DNA from: Gonium pectorale
Lineage: Eukaryota > Chlorophyta > Chlorophyceae > Chlamydomonadales > Volvocaceae
Assembly (NCBI GenBank): GCA_001584585.1
Contig: LSYV01000003.1
Location: 3,859,691-3,923,690, forward strand
Direction: 5' to 3'
DNA length: 64,000 nt
Part shown: in pieces, positions 47,401 to 57,489 of the stretch
Position numbering within the stretch: the first letter of the stretch is position 1
Layout: every line of letters starts with the position of its first letter
Position numbers and translations under genes: made by a program
The notes under the pieces: model-generated
The model's input: the letters and a program-made list of their open reading frames with translations, nothing else
The model's database searches: none
What the model was told of the DNA's origin: nothing

Positions 47401-50400
47401 CCCGCCTCACCGTGTGCGGGTGGTGAACCTTCTGCAGCACGTTGAGCTCGGTGCGGAAGTCGCCCAGCGCCACCGCGCCAGTCTCCTTGAGCACCTTGAC
47501 CGCAACCTGCGTGCCTACGGGGGCGGAGGGCGGGGGGCAGGGGCAGGGAGGGAGCCGCGGCGGGCGGCAGACGCTCGGCTCGGCGTGGCGTGTTGCCAGC
47601 GCAGGGGCATGCGGTTCACACCAGGGAGCGACCACAGGAGCCTCCAACTAGCTGGTGCCTCGGACCGCTCAGCTCCGCACCCGTGCAAGTCCCGCCAGGT
47701 CGCCCCGGGTATGCGCCCCTGGGCCAGGACCAGCTCTCTGACGGCCTGCCGCCTGGGGGGGCGGCCCACTGCCCGTTCTCTGCCCGCTGCTGCAGTCCCA
47801 CCGCGGTGGCGTTTCACCTTCCGGCGCGTCGCACCACCCCGGTCCCGGCCCCGCTGCAACCCGAGCCCTCGGCTCCAGCTTCAGTAGGCCGGCCTACCGT
47901 TCCAGTTGGCCTTGTACACCACACCGAACTCGCCCTCGCCTGGGCGGCAATGCGGGAGAGGCAGTGGGCGCGGAGGCACGTCAAACGAGAGAGGGGGCAA
48001 AGGGCGTGCGGGCGAGGGTGGAGGTGCGGGGGCGGGGAGGCGCGGCGCATCAAGGGCAAGTGCAGCTCTGGCGTAGCGCGTGAGATACCCAGGCGCGTCA
48101 AGCCCGCTCTCCCAGGCCCCAACGTTCTCCGCCTTTTCCCCGCTTCCGCCCCCCACCCACCCCCACCCGCCACTCCCGCCGCCCCCTCGTCCCTCGTCCC
48201 TCGCTCCGCAGAAACCCCTCCCCTCCCCTCCCCTCCCCTCCCCTCCCCTCCCCTCCCCTCCCCTCCCCTCCCCTCCCCTCCCCTCCCCGTCCCGTCCCTC
48301 ACCGATCTTCTCGTTGAGCTTCAGCGAGATAGGGTCGATTTCCCACTCGGGGTCGTAGTCGGTGAAGATGCGCACGTTGCCCGCCAGCGGCGAGTCGGCC
48401 AGGTCCACCAGCGCGCCCTCCTTGTCCAGCACCTTGCCGCCGCGCTGGATGAGCAGCGTGGCCAGGTCGCCGTGGTCGCCGCGCACCGCATCCTGCGGGC
48501 CGAGGGCATGGGTCGGAAGGGTGGAGGTCGGAGCTGTGGGCGCTTGGGAGAGGACACGCGGCTCTTTGCCAGGAGTGGTGAGGGAAGCGGGCGGCGAGAG
48601 AGGCTGGGCGCGAACCAGGGGCGGCGAGCAAGCAGGTTTGGATGCAACGCAGGGCAGGGTCCCAGGTCGGATCGACGACGGCGTCGCCACGCGTCGCCCG
48701 CCCCTCTTGTCCGCCGCCCGTCATGCCATTCAGTCTCCTCGGTACCACACCGCCCTTATCCAGTGTCACAGCCAACCGCCACGGCGACCCGTGGGGACAT
48801 AACCGCACACCCTTGCATCCTAGAACGGAAATACATAACTCTCATCCGCGGCATGGTTTCTTTGTTCCCTGAGGCTTGCGCTCCCCTTCCCGATGCCATC
48901 GCTGCTAGCCACGCCCCATCCGCCCCGTCCTCACACGCGTTCGTCCGCCCACACGCCTCACCCACTGCACACCTCTCCCACCCACAGCGCCGGGAGAGCA
49001 GGCGCCCTTGCTGGCAAGCGGGCGGTGGGCGAGGCAGGGTGCAGTTCGCGCACTCCCCTCACGGCCAAACCTTGCCGCGGCAACCCTCCCCCCTCCTCCC
49101 CCCCGCCCGCACCGCCGTGCATGTGTTGAAACGAAACGACGCATACGACCAGCTTAACCGCCGTGCGTGGTGGCACCAACGTCTGAAGCACCGGCGCGGG
49201 CGGCGAGTAGGTGGGGATGGGTGGGGCGCGTGGCGGACACTCGCGAGCCCATCGGCCAGCCGGGGTGAGACATGCGCCCTCACCCCGCACGATACGAGAG
49301 GGCTGACATTGCGGAGGGCCTCGGGGCACCCCTGCCGTGCAGTCGCAGCCGTCGCGGCACGGAGCGCCTGTGCGCGCGCCACCGCACGAGCGCGGGCTGC
49401 CACCCGCTGATCCGGGAGCACTTGCGGCGCATGTGGTGCCCCGTGCGGCCCCCGATGCCGGTCCCCAGTCGACACGCGCCCCAACCGCCCTACCGCTGCA
49501 AGACGAGCCTCCAACCTGGTCAGCCTTCGCGACCGGTGTTCCCCGAAGCGACAGCGGCAGGGACACATTGAAAGACGCACGCCGGGATGTTGCGGGCACG
49601 TCTGTGTTGCCTAAACCAGCGACCTTAGCGTTCGCTGCCCATTTGCACTGCTGCCTTTGAAGCCCCCCAGGCAGGCCGACGGTCACACCGGACGCCAGCG
49701 CCTGGCCAGGCCTGCCGCCGGCGCCCCGCGCCCCGCTGAGGCAGGGGACAACCCTGTCGACCCGTGGGCCTGCCCCCAGCCAACGACTGTCCGATGAACC
49801 GCAGGAATCACTTAGGTCACAGCAGCGAGATTGGCCGATGCGCGCAGCGCGAAGGCCGGTGAAACACCCGGGCAAAGCAACAGGGCGCCGACCATCCACA
49901 CCGGCCATTCATAAGCCTCCTAACAAGCCGGCATCGCATAGAACGCGGGTGCTTGAGCGATCGCTCACCTCCAGCGGTGTCCGCTTGAAGCGGTCTACTG
50001 GGTTGACCTCCGCCCCGTGGTCCAGCAGCCACAGCACCACCGAGAACGCCCCCTCCGCCGCTGCCAGGTGCCTGTCAGGGCACATAATGGGGAAAATCGC
50101 TCGGCCGTTAGATAATCGGCATCGGGTGCACGTGGTAGTGCAGCGTGTCAGTCAGGCGGTTGGTTGACCGCGCACGCAAACATGGAGTCCACTTACAGAG
50201 GCGTCCGCCGGTCGTAGTCGCAGCAAGACGCATCCTTGATCTGCAGTGCATGTAAGTGCGTCAGGCACGCCAACATGCAAAGAAACCGCAAACACATCGG
50301 CGGCGAGCAGGGCCCGCGCTTCGAACCGCTCCTTACATTGAGGCCCCACGCGTAGATAATTTTTTTGCATCGGTACAGGTCACCGACGCTCGCGAAGAAT

Positions 50401-50417
50401 AACAGCTCGGTGATGGC
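44448..50417 (-). CDS. Ankyrin-repeat TKL protein kinase (integrin-linked-kinase type), 5' end not defined
   Basis: Twelve minus-strand exons, 50337-50417, 50197-50240, 49969-50071, 48303-48492, 47898-47939, 47411-47514, 47032-47211, 46275-46373, 45656-45845, 45145-45356, 44696-44803 and 44448-44561, join in phase to 488 residues. Ankyrin repeats come first (LLFFASVGDLYRCKKIIYAW; DYDRRTPLHLAAAEGAFSVV; NPVDRFKRTPLEDAVRGDHG), then a linker (WEIDPISLKLNEKIGE) and a TKL kinase domain. All key parts are visible: Gly loop GEGEFGVVYK, VAVK lysine, HRDLKPANLM, DFG in KLADFGLSKS, GSYRFMAPEVF, DVYSF. Animal ILK is a pseudokinase; this one should be active, as in plant ANK-TKL/ILK kinases. The insert after DFG (LKLTKPKRHRGSLDMTPDNS) is long. 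The C-terminus CCSLQ is a possible prenylation motif. Missing N-terminal residues are probably one or more exons right of 50417. Confidence 0.9.
45488..45540 (+). repeat. Dispersed element in kinase intron
   Basis: Contains GGCGTTTTCAGTAGAGAAGC (related to 45961-45984 in a neighbouring intron of the same gene), then the 28-base element ending ACGCATACGAC shared with 49122-49149 and, inverted, 35841-35867 and 1255-1277. Confidence 0.65.
48215..48288. repeat. (CCCCT)n pentanucleotide repeat
   Basis: About 15 near-perfect CCCCT units. On the kinase gene sense strand it reads GGGGA repeats starting about 15 bases after the splice donor at 48302, inside the intron 47940-48302. Long open frames across it (GEGRGG repeats) are artefacts. 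Confidence 0.95.
49122..49149 (+). repeat. 28-base dispersed element, intronic copy
   Basis: TGTGTTGAAACGAAACGACG followed by CATACGAC, two mismatches from 45513-45540. Lies in the kinase intron 48493-49968. Confidence 0.7.
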
Positions 50418-53400
50418 CTGCGCGCGGTTGATGTGGGGTTCAGAACCTTCGACCTGCGCGCCCTACACAGCACCGCTGTTGTCGCATACCTGTCGCCGAG
50501 CTGCATTCTCCCCATGCAAGGAGTCCTGGTCGGGAGGCTGGGCCATATGAACGCCCCACGTGCGTCAACACTCGCGAGTCGGCGTCGGCGTTTTCAAGCC
50601 ACGCGTGGTCAAGAAGCCCCTCTCTGCTCCGGTTTCTGGCGAGAGCGTTCCTCTCGGGCTGCGCTGGCAAAAGCCGACTCAGGCCAAGACCCAGAGGCGG
50701 GTCGCTTGCTAAATTAGAAAGTGACGCGTATTATAATATAGCTTTGCGTCCAGATGGAGAGCGACCTGACAAAGTGACAAGTGGGTGCAGCAGGTACAAG
50801 GAACCGTCTGACGCCAGAAGTTCGTTTGCGCCAGGTTGCGAGCTCAACAGCGCAATGAGCTATTGTAGGACGTCCTAAATAGAAACCCAGTATTGGGCCA
50901 TGTCATAAAATACAGACACGCCGTACGCCACTAACTCCCTTGTGCTGGGTGGCCGGTGCGCGGTTGCAATTCGACACTGCGAGGAGTGTGCATACACTGG
51001 GGTGAAGGGGGCTTTAAGCGAGCTGAGGAGGGGGGAAGCAACGAGCCCGGTTGCGGGCGGTGTGCAGGAACCGGGCGGTGTGCAGGACACGTCCACAATA
51101 ACGGGTAACTAGCAACTCCAGCCTTTGCAGCTGGAACTTGTGGCGATAGGCGTGCGCCTGAAGGTGCAAGGCCGAGTCTGATAACCGCTACCTCGAGCCA
51201 CACGTTCGGGCTCTGGGTCCCGACCCAGCAGGTCTATCTACCTTACCTATCGTGCACTGCTTTTGTGGACCCGATGCAACCCGATGCGCCCAGCTTACAA
51301 CTCAGCCGGTAACTGCGAAGCCTGGGTAATGCAGGTCGGGAGGGCGCACCTGCTCGCCTGCGCCCGCCGCCAACAGCCGCCGCGTGTTCGGGTCCGTAGG
51401 CCCGTACTGTAAAGGCGGCCCGTACATCCCGAGTGCTGTACAAATATACGTCACTATCGCTCCAGGGACGCCAGAATGTCCAGCCACAAGAACGCCTCTC
51501 GTCGGTGGACAGCCTCAAGAGCATATTTGGCTTCAAGCCTGTCAACGTGGCGACACCCTGTGGTCAGCAGCTGCGCACGTCCTTGCATGTCACGTGGTAC
51601 ACGTCAACTGAAGAAGCCTACCATGCGTCTTAACGTCCGGTGCATGGGCGTCTTCTGCCCGAGCTCTGGACCAGGGTCGGCGCACATGAAGTGCTCAAAA
51701 GGGCGCCTCGTCAGGGTAGGGGTGTTCAATGCAGCTGCACCCTGGGGGCGGCATAGCTGCTGTAGCTCGTCGAGGCGAAGGCACGGAATGCACAATACGG
51801 TGGGATCCGCTGAAGCTTGGGAGGGCTTGATGAGTCTCCACAGATTCGGCCGCCAGCTGCTCATCCCGCAGCTCGATGCCGCCACCGCCGCCGGGCGCAG
51901 CGGCCAACCGGCCATCGCCTCCGCCCCACCGCAGCGGCGGGTGCGCGCATGTGCCACAGCACATGCTGATCATCCTCCAGTTCATCACCGCGCACCGCCG
52001 CCGAGCTTAACCTCGATCCCCTCCGCACCAGAGTGCGGCACTTGAGCTGAGCAAGAGCTTGCGAGTATCATGACTTCCTGGGCGAAGGGGTGTGAAATCC
52101 TTCACCGGTGCTCTGATGTGCACCGGGACGGGTAGTGCTGGTGGCGGTCAAGCGGCTGCTTCCGTAGGGGATGGATTCCAGGGCGCCATCCTGGGCAAGG
52201 CCGGTGCCGCGATCTGGCCTGAAACACCTTTGGGCCCTGACAACCCGTTCAACGGACAGGCCCAGTCACCTGCAATTCGCCGTTCACACGTACCCCATCC
52301 ACTCGTATCAGCTCGTTGCACTTTCTGCTTACTGCGCCCACCCACTTGTACGCCACAAAGCTGTCCAGCGGCTGGAGGTTGGGCGAGCGGCACAATCTGT
52401 GCGCACTCAAGTGATCGGTACGAGCCTACGAGGTCCTCTGGGAGTACGGGGAGAAGTCGCAGGCTGGAGTTTACCCGCACAGGACAGCGCACTGGAGGAT
52501 ATAGGGTTTAAAAGCCTGAACCGTAGGGGCCACCGCCGACAGCGCGTCGGACTGGCGAGCACCACGTCTGTCGAGCACCGAGCCTGCCACGAGCAACCGA
52601 CAGGCCGGATTGACTGTACCCATTGACCCTCGTGTCGACACCTGCGCTTAGCGACGCCAGCTACCGTCCACCAGCTGCTCGCTGTCCGCATCCCCTTCCA
52701 AGCACCGCTTAGCCTGCCAGCCCTACCCTGATGAGTGGATGCTGGACGTGTGAGCAGCGGATTGCAGGCGACTGTGCCTGTCGGTTACACGGGTGGGCCG
52801 CACCCTGGAATCCCTGAGCTCCCGCGTGGGAGCAGCCGCTGACCGCGAGCAGCTCTCGCCGTTCCCATGCAGATCCGCAATGAGGGTGGCATACCACTTC
52901 GCCCCAAAAAGTCATGATACTCGAAAACTCTCACTCCGCTCAAGTGCCGTCCTCTCATGGAACGTAAATGACCGTTGGAGCTGCCTCTGTTCCAACGACA
53001 GCAAGCAGACATGTTAAACAGGGGACACCACGGAACCTACACTGTAGGCTGCAGTAAACTGTCGTGCGAAGCCACGAGCACCGAACACCCAATCAACGCC
53101 AAACACACACGGCAGGCCCGCATTACGAGCAATCGGGAAACGGCAGGCAGCCACAGCCCCCAGGCGGCCAATAACATACGGGAAGCGGAAAACGAAACGC
53201 TGTTAGTGCGACTTGCCAGTTCAGCCGCCAGGTCAGGCGCATAACCCCACTCCACACGCGTGTACCGTGCCCGGAATTCCTCCCAAACAGCGGCGGGCGC
53301 GGCGGGACCCGCCGCACCTGCACAGTATGCCTCGGCTCCTCCGCCCCACTGCCCAGGCCTGCGCCCCGCCCGGCTCATGCGCTCAGCCCTTCCCCCAAAG

Positions 53401-53798
53401 CGCTCACTGTGACCCCTGCCTGTGCGGCCAAGGGGCCTTCATCCTACACGCATCACACACGTGACGAACACGTCGCACTTGCTCCCCAAACTATGCCAGA
53501 AGCACTCTGCCTCCAGCAGGTTGGCAGGGTGGCAGCATCCCGCGCCTCGCCTGCGCACAGCTGCGATACGCAGCTGAGGGAGGGCCAAAGGCGCTGGACA
53601 GGCCGGCTGGCTGCCGTGGCTGGCCAGTGCTCCACAGGAAAGAGCTGCCGCCACGCCTGCCTCCAGATCCACTGCCGCCGCTACTGCAGGCCGCTCCACG
53701 AGACGTGTTAAACGAGACGCGCCCAGGTGCGCTCGCGCTGTGCGCCTCGCCGCGCTGGCGCAGCCGTGCTTGGCCGCCGAGGCCCGGTCAGCGGGCGC
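50418..53798. other. Region without a defined gene; may hold 5' exons of the kinase
   Basis: The kinase N-terminus and promoter should be here. Minus-strand frames at 51302-51487 (ending RPPDLHYPGFAVTG) and 51695-51988 look partly protein-like but could not be spliced convincingly to 50417. A plus-strand frame at 51433-51633 (RLSSVDSLKSIFGFKPVN) is equally undecided. 52061-52924 is a large inverted duplication. 52925-53798 shows nothing. Confidence 0.4.
52061..52924. repeat. Large imperfect inverted duplication
   Basis: Arm 1 (52061-52312, plus) and arm 2 (52728-52924, read on minus) share an ordered series of blocks: GAGTATCATGACTT, GGGCGAAG, GGATTCCAGGG, CCTGCAAT, TCACACGT and CATCCACTC. 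Both have open but decayed frames (EYHDFLG). Probably two opposed copies of an unrecognised transposable element. Confidence 0.7.
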
Positions 53799-56396
53799 TC
53801 AGAACCTGAACGGCCCGACCTTGGTCTTGCTCTGCAGCTCCTTGAGCTCCTCCACCAGCTTGCGCTCCTCCGCCGAGAGCGACTTGGGGATGCGCACCCG
53901 CACGTGCACCATATGGTCGCCGCGCACCGTGGGGGAGCCCAGCTTGGGCACGCCGCGCCGCGCCATGAGCAGGGTGGTGCCGGGCTGCGTGCCGGGGGGG
54001 ATCTTGAGCTCCACCGGCCCGTCCACCGTCGTGACCTTGGCCTGAAGAGAAGGCACGGACGAACAGGAGCGAATCGAGCGTCAGCAGGGTTTTAACAAAG
54101 CACACTGGCTTGAAACAGTGTGCCCACAGGTGCTGTTGTAACACCCTACCCTCACTAACCCCCCTCTCTCCTTTCCAGGCCCCTGCCAACCCGCCCGGCC
54201 CCGGCGCTTTGCGCCCCGTCCCAGTCCTCGTTTCTAACCTGGAGGCGCACCTGCTCATGCCGTACCCGCAAAATCCCCACATCGCCCCTCCCAGCTCCCA
54301 CCTTTCGCCGCTCCGCGCCCCATCCACAAACCGTCCCCGCCCAGCCCACCTGCGTCCCCAGGATGGCGTCCACGTAGCTGATCTCCACGTCGCTGTGGAT
54401 GGTCATGCCGTCGCGGCGCAGCTCGGGGTGGTCCTTGATGCTGATGTTGACGTACAGGTCGCCCGCCTCGCCGCCGCGCCGCCCGCTGTTGCCCTCGCCG
54501 CGCACGCGCAGCCGCGAGCCGGCGTCCACGCCGGCGGGCACCTTGAGGCTGATCCGCTTCACCTCCTCCACCCGTCCCTCGCCGCCGCACTTGTCACAGG
54601 CCGTGAAAGTCTGGCCCTGCCCGTCGCACCGCGGGCAGTAGCTGACCTGCTGGAAGGTGCCCAGCGGGGTGCGCATGGCGGACACCACCTGTCCCGAGCC
54701 TTGGCATTGCGGGCAAGTGCTGGGGGTGGTGCCGGGCCGCACGCCACTCGTCTCGCACACCTACGACCGGGGAGGTCACGGAGGAGGGGGAGCGGAGGTT
54801 GGAGGACATGGGTTGGGCAAGAATGGGCTGGAAGCCGAGTAGCATCCGCCGTACGAAAAGGCAGAGGAGGGGCAGGCGGCGCTGGGCTGAGTCTTCGCCG
54901 AGTCGCGTTTTCGCTCCTAACCCACGACCCGAATCGGAGCGCACGTGGAGAGCAAGAGATGGAGAGTGGGTGAGGGGCGAGTTTCAAGGAGGGACGACGG
55001 CCGTGATTCGACCAGCTTAGGCACCATCTATCGCCGCTCAGCCCGCGCCTGCTTCCCGGCAGCGGCTGGGAGCACCGGCGGCTGCCCCCAGTGCAGTAGC
55101 TGTTCTGAGTGCCCACCCTAAACCTCGCGCAACAAGCGCCTTTGCCCACTGGATCTGTTCAGTCGCGTGTCGCTCGGTCCTTACGACTCCGCCAATGCGT
55201 CTATCTGGCTCCGGCTTCCGCCTCCCGCGTCCTAGGTTCCCCCGCCCGCCTCTGGCCTTGACGCGCTCTATTTGCCCGGTACCCGCAAAGGTACACGGCG
55301 GGAGACGCAAGCGGGCCGATGCCTTACCTCCCCGGGCAGGACGGCCGACCGAAACTAGCCGCGGGACCGCCTTCCTGCTGCTACCCGCTCCCTGACCCCA
55401 ACACTCCCCGAGCGCAGCTCCATCGCCACCTCCTGCACCTCTGGCAGCAATCTCGGCAGCGCTCACGCCCGTGACCCCGACGACCAGCCCTAATCGTCCG
55501 TCTCTCCGGCTACCCAACCCTCGTCAGCAGATCGCATCTCCTGTTCATCCCCTTCCTGCAACACATACCCCGCCCGCCCGCCGTCCTACTGTTGCATGGT
55601 ATCAACTCCATCCACGCCCATGCCCACCTCTAGCCCTTGCGCGGCCGCCGACCGCCCTGCCCTGCCCCCCGCCCCCCCCCCCGCCTTTTCTGTTACTCAT
55701 CGCTGCACCCACCTCGCAGGCGTTTAGCCGGTCCACATCAATCTCTCGCGAGCAGCCGAACACGGCCTCCAGGAAGTCCAGCTGCAGCTCAACCCTGCAG
55801 GCAGGGCAGACCGACGAGGGAGGGGCACGGTTAGGCTGGGTGTTGGCCGACAGCACACACGCGCCGGGCGGGCCCCTTGGTCGGCGGACTGGCGGGGGCA
55901 CTGGAGCGCAAGACGCAGCCACGGGTGCAGCGGAGGGACATCGGGGTGCCACTCAGGGACAAAACAGCCCAAGGCTCAGGGTCGCGCACTGGAGCTGGCC
56001 CCATCGCGGGCACAGGTCGCAGGTCCATGCGGTCTCGCGCCGGACGGGTGGGAGGCCGCAGCCACCCCTCCTGCGTCCTCACAGCCGGATCGGCCGCCTT
56101 GACCCAGAACCCAAGTGACCGCGCGGCCACCTGATGGTATCATGGGAAACCCCCTTTCGTGTCCACTCTCTGGAGCTTGTCGCGTCCCGCCCGCTCCCCT
56201 CCCCTCCTGGGACAGCCCACATCGTCAGGCCCGCACACCTCCTGCTCCCGCGCGTCCCCCCCCCTCGCCCCTCTCCCGCCAGCCCTCTTCCTCGCTTCCA
56301 CCGCCGGGCGCGTAGGCGCCGCCTCCGCCCGCACCTGCCATCCTCTCCGGGCTGCGTCCGCGAGCGTGATGATGCGCGGCCGAAGCCTCCTCCCCC

Positions 56397-56427
<31 letters not shown>

Positions 56428-57489
56428 CCGCCGAAGAACGACTCGAACAGGTCGAAGGGGTTGGTGAACTCCACGCCCGGCCCGCCACGGCCGCCCATGC
56501 CGCCCTTCAGGCCAGCCTCCCCGTACTTGTCATAAATGGTCTTCTTGGTGTCGTCAGACAGAACCTGTGGCACGCGCGGGACGGGAACAGGGGCGTGGTC
56601 GGCTTAAGATAGCACGTGCCAGGTGGCAGGAGCCGAAATACAAACGGTTCACGGAGAGGGTAGAGTCTGAGGCGGGACAGCGGCACTCTGCAATACAGCG
56701 GAAGCCCAGGTGCCGCAAGTCAGCGGCGGAAGCGGCGACACAGCGGGGTGGTGGCAAAGATGCGGCTTCAAACGCCCGTTACAGCGTCCCCGGGCTCCCA
56801 CAGCAATCCCCGTGTAAACGAGGCAACACAGTGAGTGGGGTCTGGCCTTGGGAGTCCAAAACTCCAGTTGCCTGCCGCGTCAGGCTTGAGCCACGGGGGC
56901 CAAGCAGAAGTACGGAGCTGCTGCAATGTGCCCTTTGTGCGAAGAGCACACCCCTGGCTGTACATAGATCGGTGGGGGTTGGGGGTTGTACCGTTGGCGG
57001 TGAGAAGCCACCCGGGACTGCGCCACGAGGCGATAGCGCCGCATTCCTTTCTCATGAGGCTGGATTGGGTTACAGGTCCCTCGTCCCGCCCGACAACCCT
57101 CGCAGCGCACCTCGTAAGCCTCGCCAATTTTCTTGAAGACTTCCTCGGCGCCGGGCTCCTTGTTGACATCCTGTATGGTTCAATCGGTGGCCGTATCGCA
57201 TTAGCTTCCCGCGCTTACAAGGAGGCCTCGCTCACGAGGATCGGTGGCTCGCACATACCGGATGGTACTTTCGGGCTTTTTGCCGATACGCCTGCTTGAT
57301 AGTCTTCTTGTCGGCGGTGCGGGGTACGCCGAGCAGGTCATAGTAATCCGAATCCGCCCGCACCACAACGGTATGGCCCCGCCCCCGCCGCGCCGACCGA
57401 TGGAGCGCAGCGGGGCGGGCGGGCGCCGACGATGGCCGGGGGCAGGCACAGCCTGGTCGCCCCTCAACACCACGCAAGTTTGCCAACAT
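53799..57489 (-). CDS. CDJ1: Chloroplast type-I DnaJ co-chaperone (CDJ1-like)
   Basis: Six minus-strand exons, 57259-57489, 57111-57170, 56335-56564, 55713-55794, 54350-54760 and 53799-54041, join in phase to 418 residues. J-domain proteins stimulate the ATPase of Hsp70; plastid CDJ1 works with the stromal HSP70B. A transit peptide (residues 1-45) is followed by the J domain ([23 protein letters not shown] split exactly by intron 1), then a Gly/Phe region with a GGM repeat ([20 protein letters not shown]), then four zinc-finger repeats [24 protein letters not shown] and CDKCGGEG with all eight cysteines, then the substrate-binding C-terminal domains ([29 protein letters not shown]). The protein ends TKVGPFRF. 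Repeat spacing follows cyanobacterial/plastid DnaJ. Symbol given by resemblance to Chlamydomonas CDJ1. Confidence 0.93.

Noticed and set aside
46352..47647. 431-codon minus-strand frame
   Set aside because: Only the part in frame with VAVKVLKE is real; the rest reads through kinase introns and exons in wrong frames.
47590..49410. 606-codon plus-strand open frame
   Set aside because: It lies across kinase exons and introns on the opposite strand, runs through the CCCCT microsatellite, and has no protein-like pattern; a GC-rich shadow.
51302..51487. N-terminal exon of the kinase (ends RPPDLHYPGFAVTG)
   Set aside because: Protein-like but stops without a usable GT donor in phase to 50417; left undecided.
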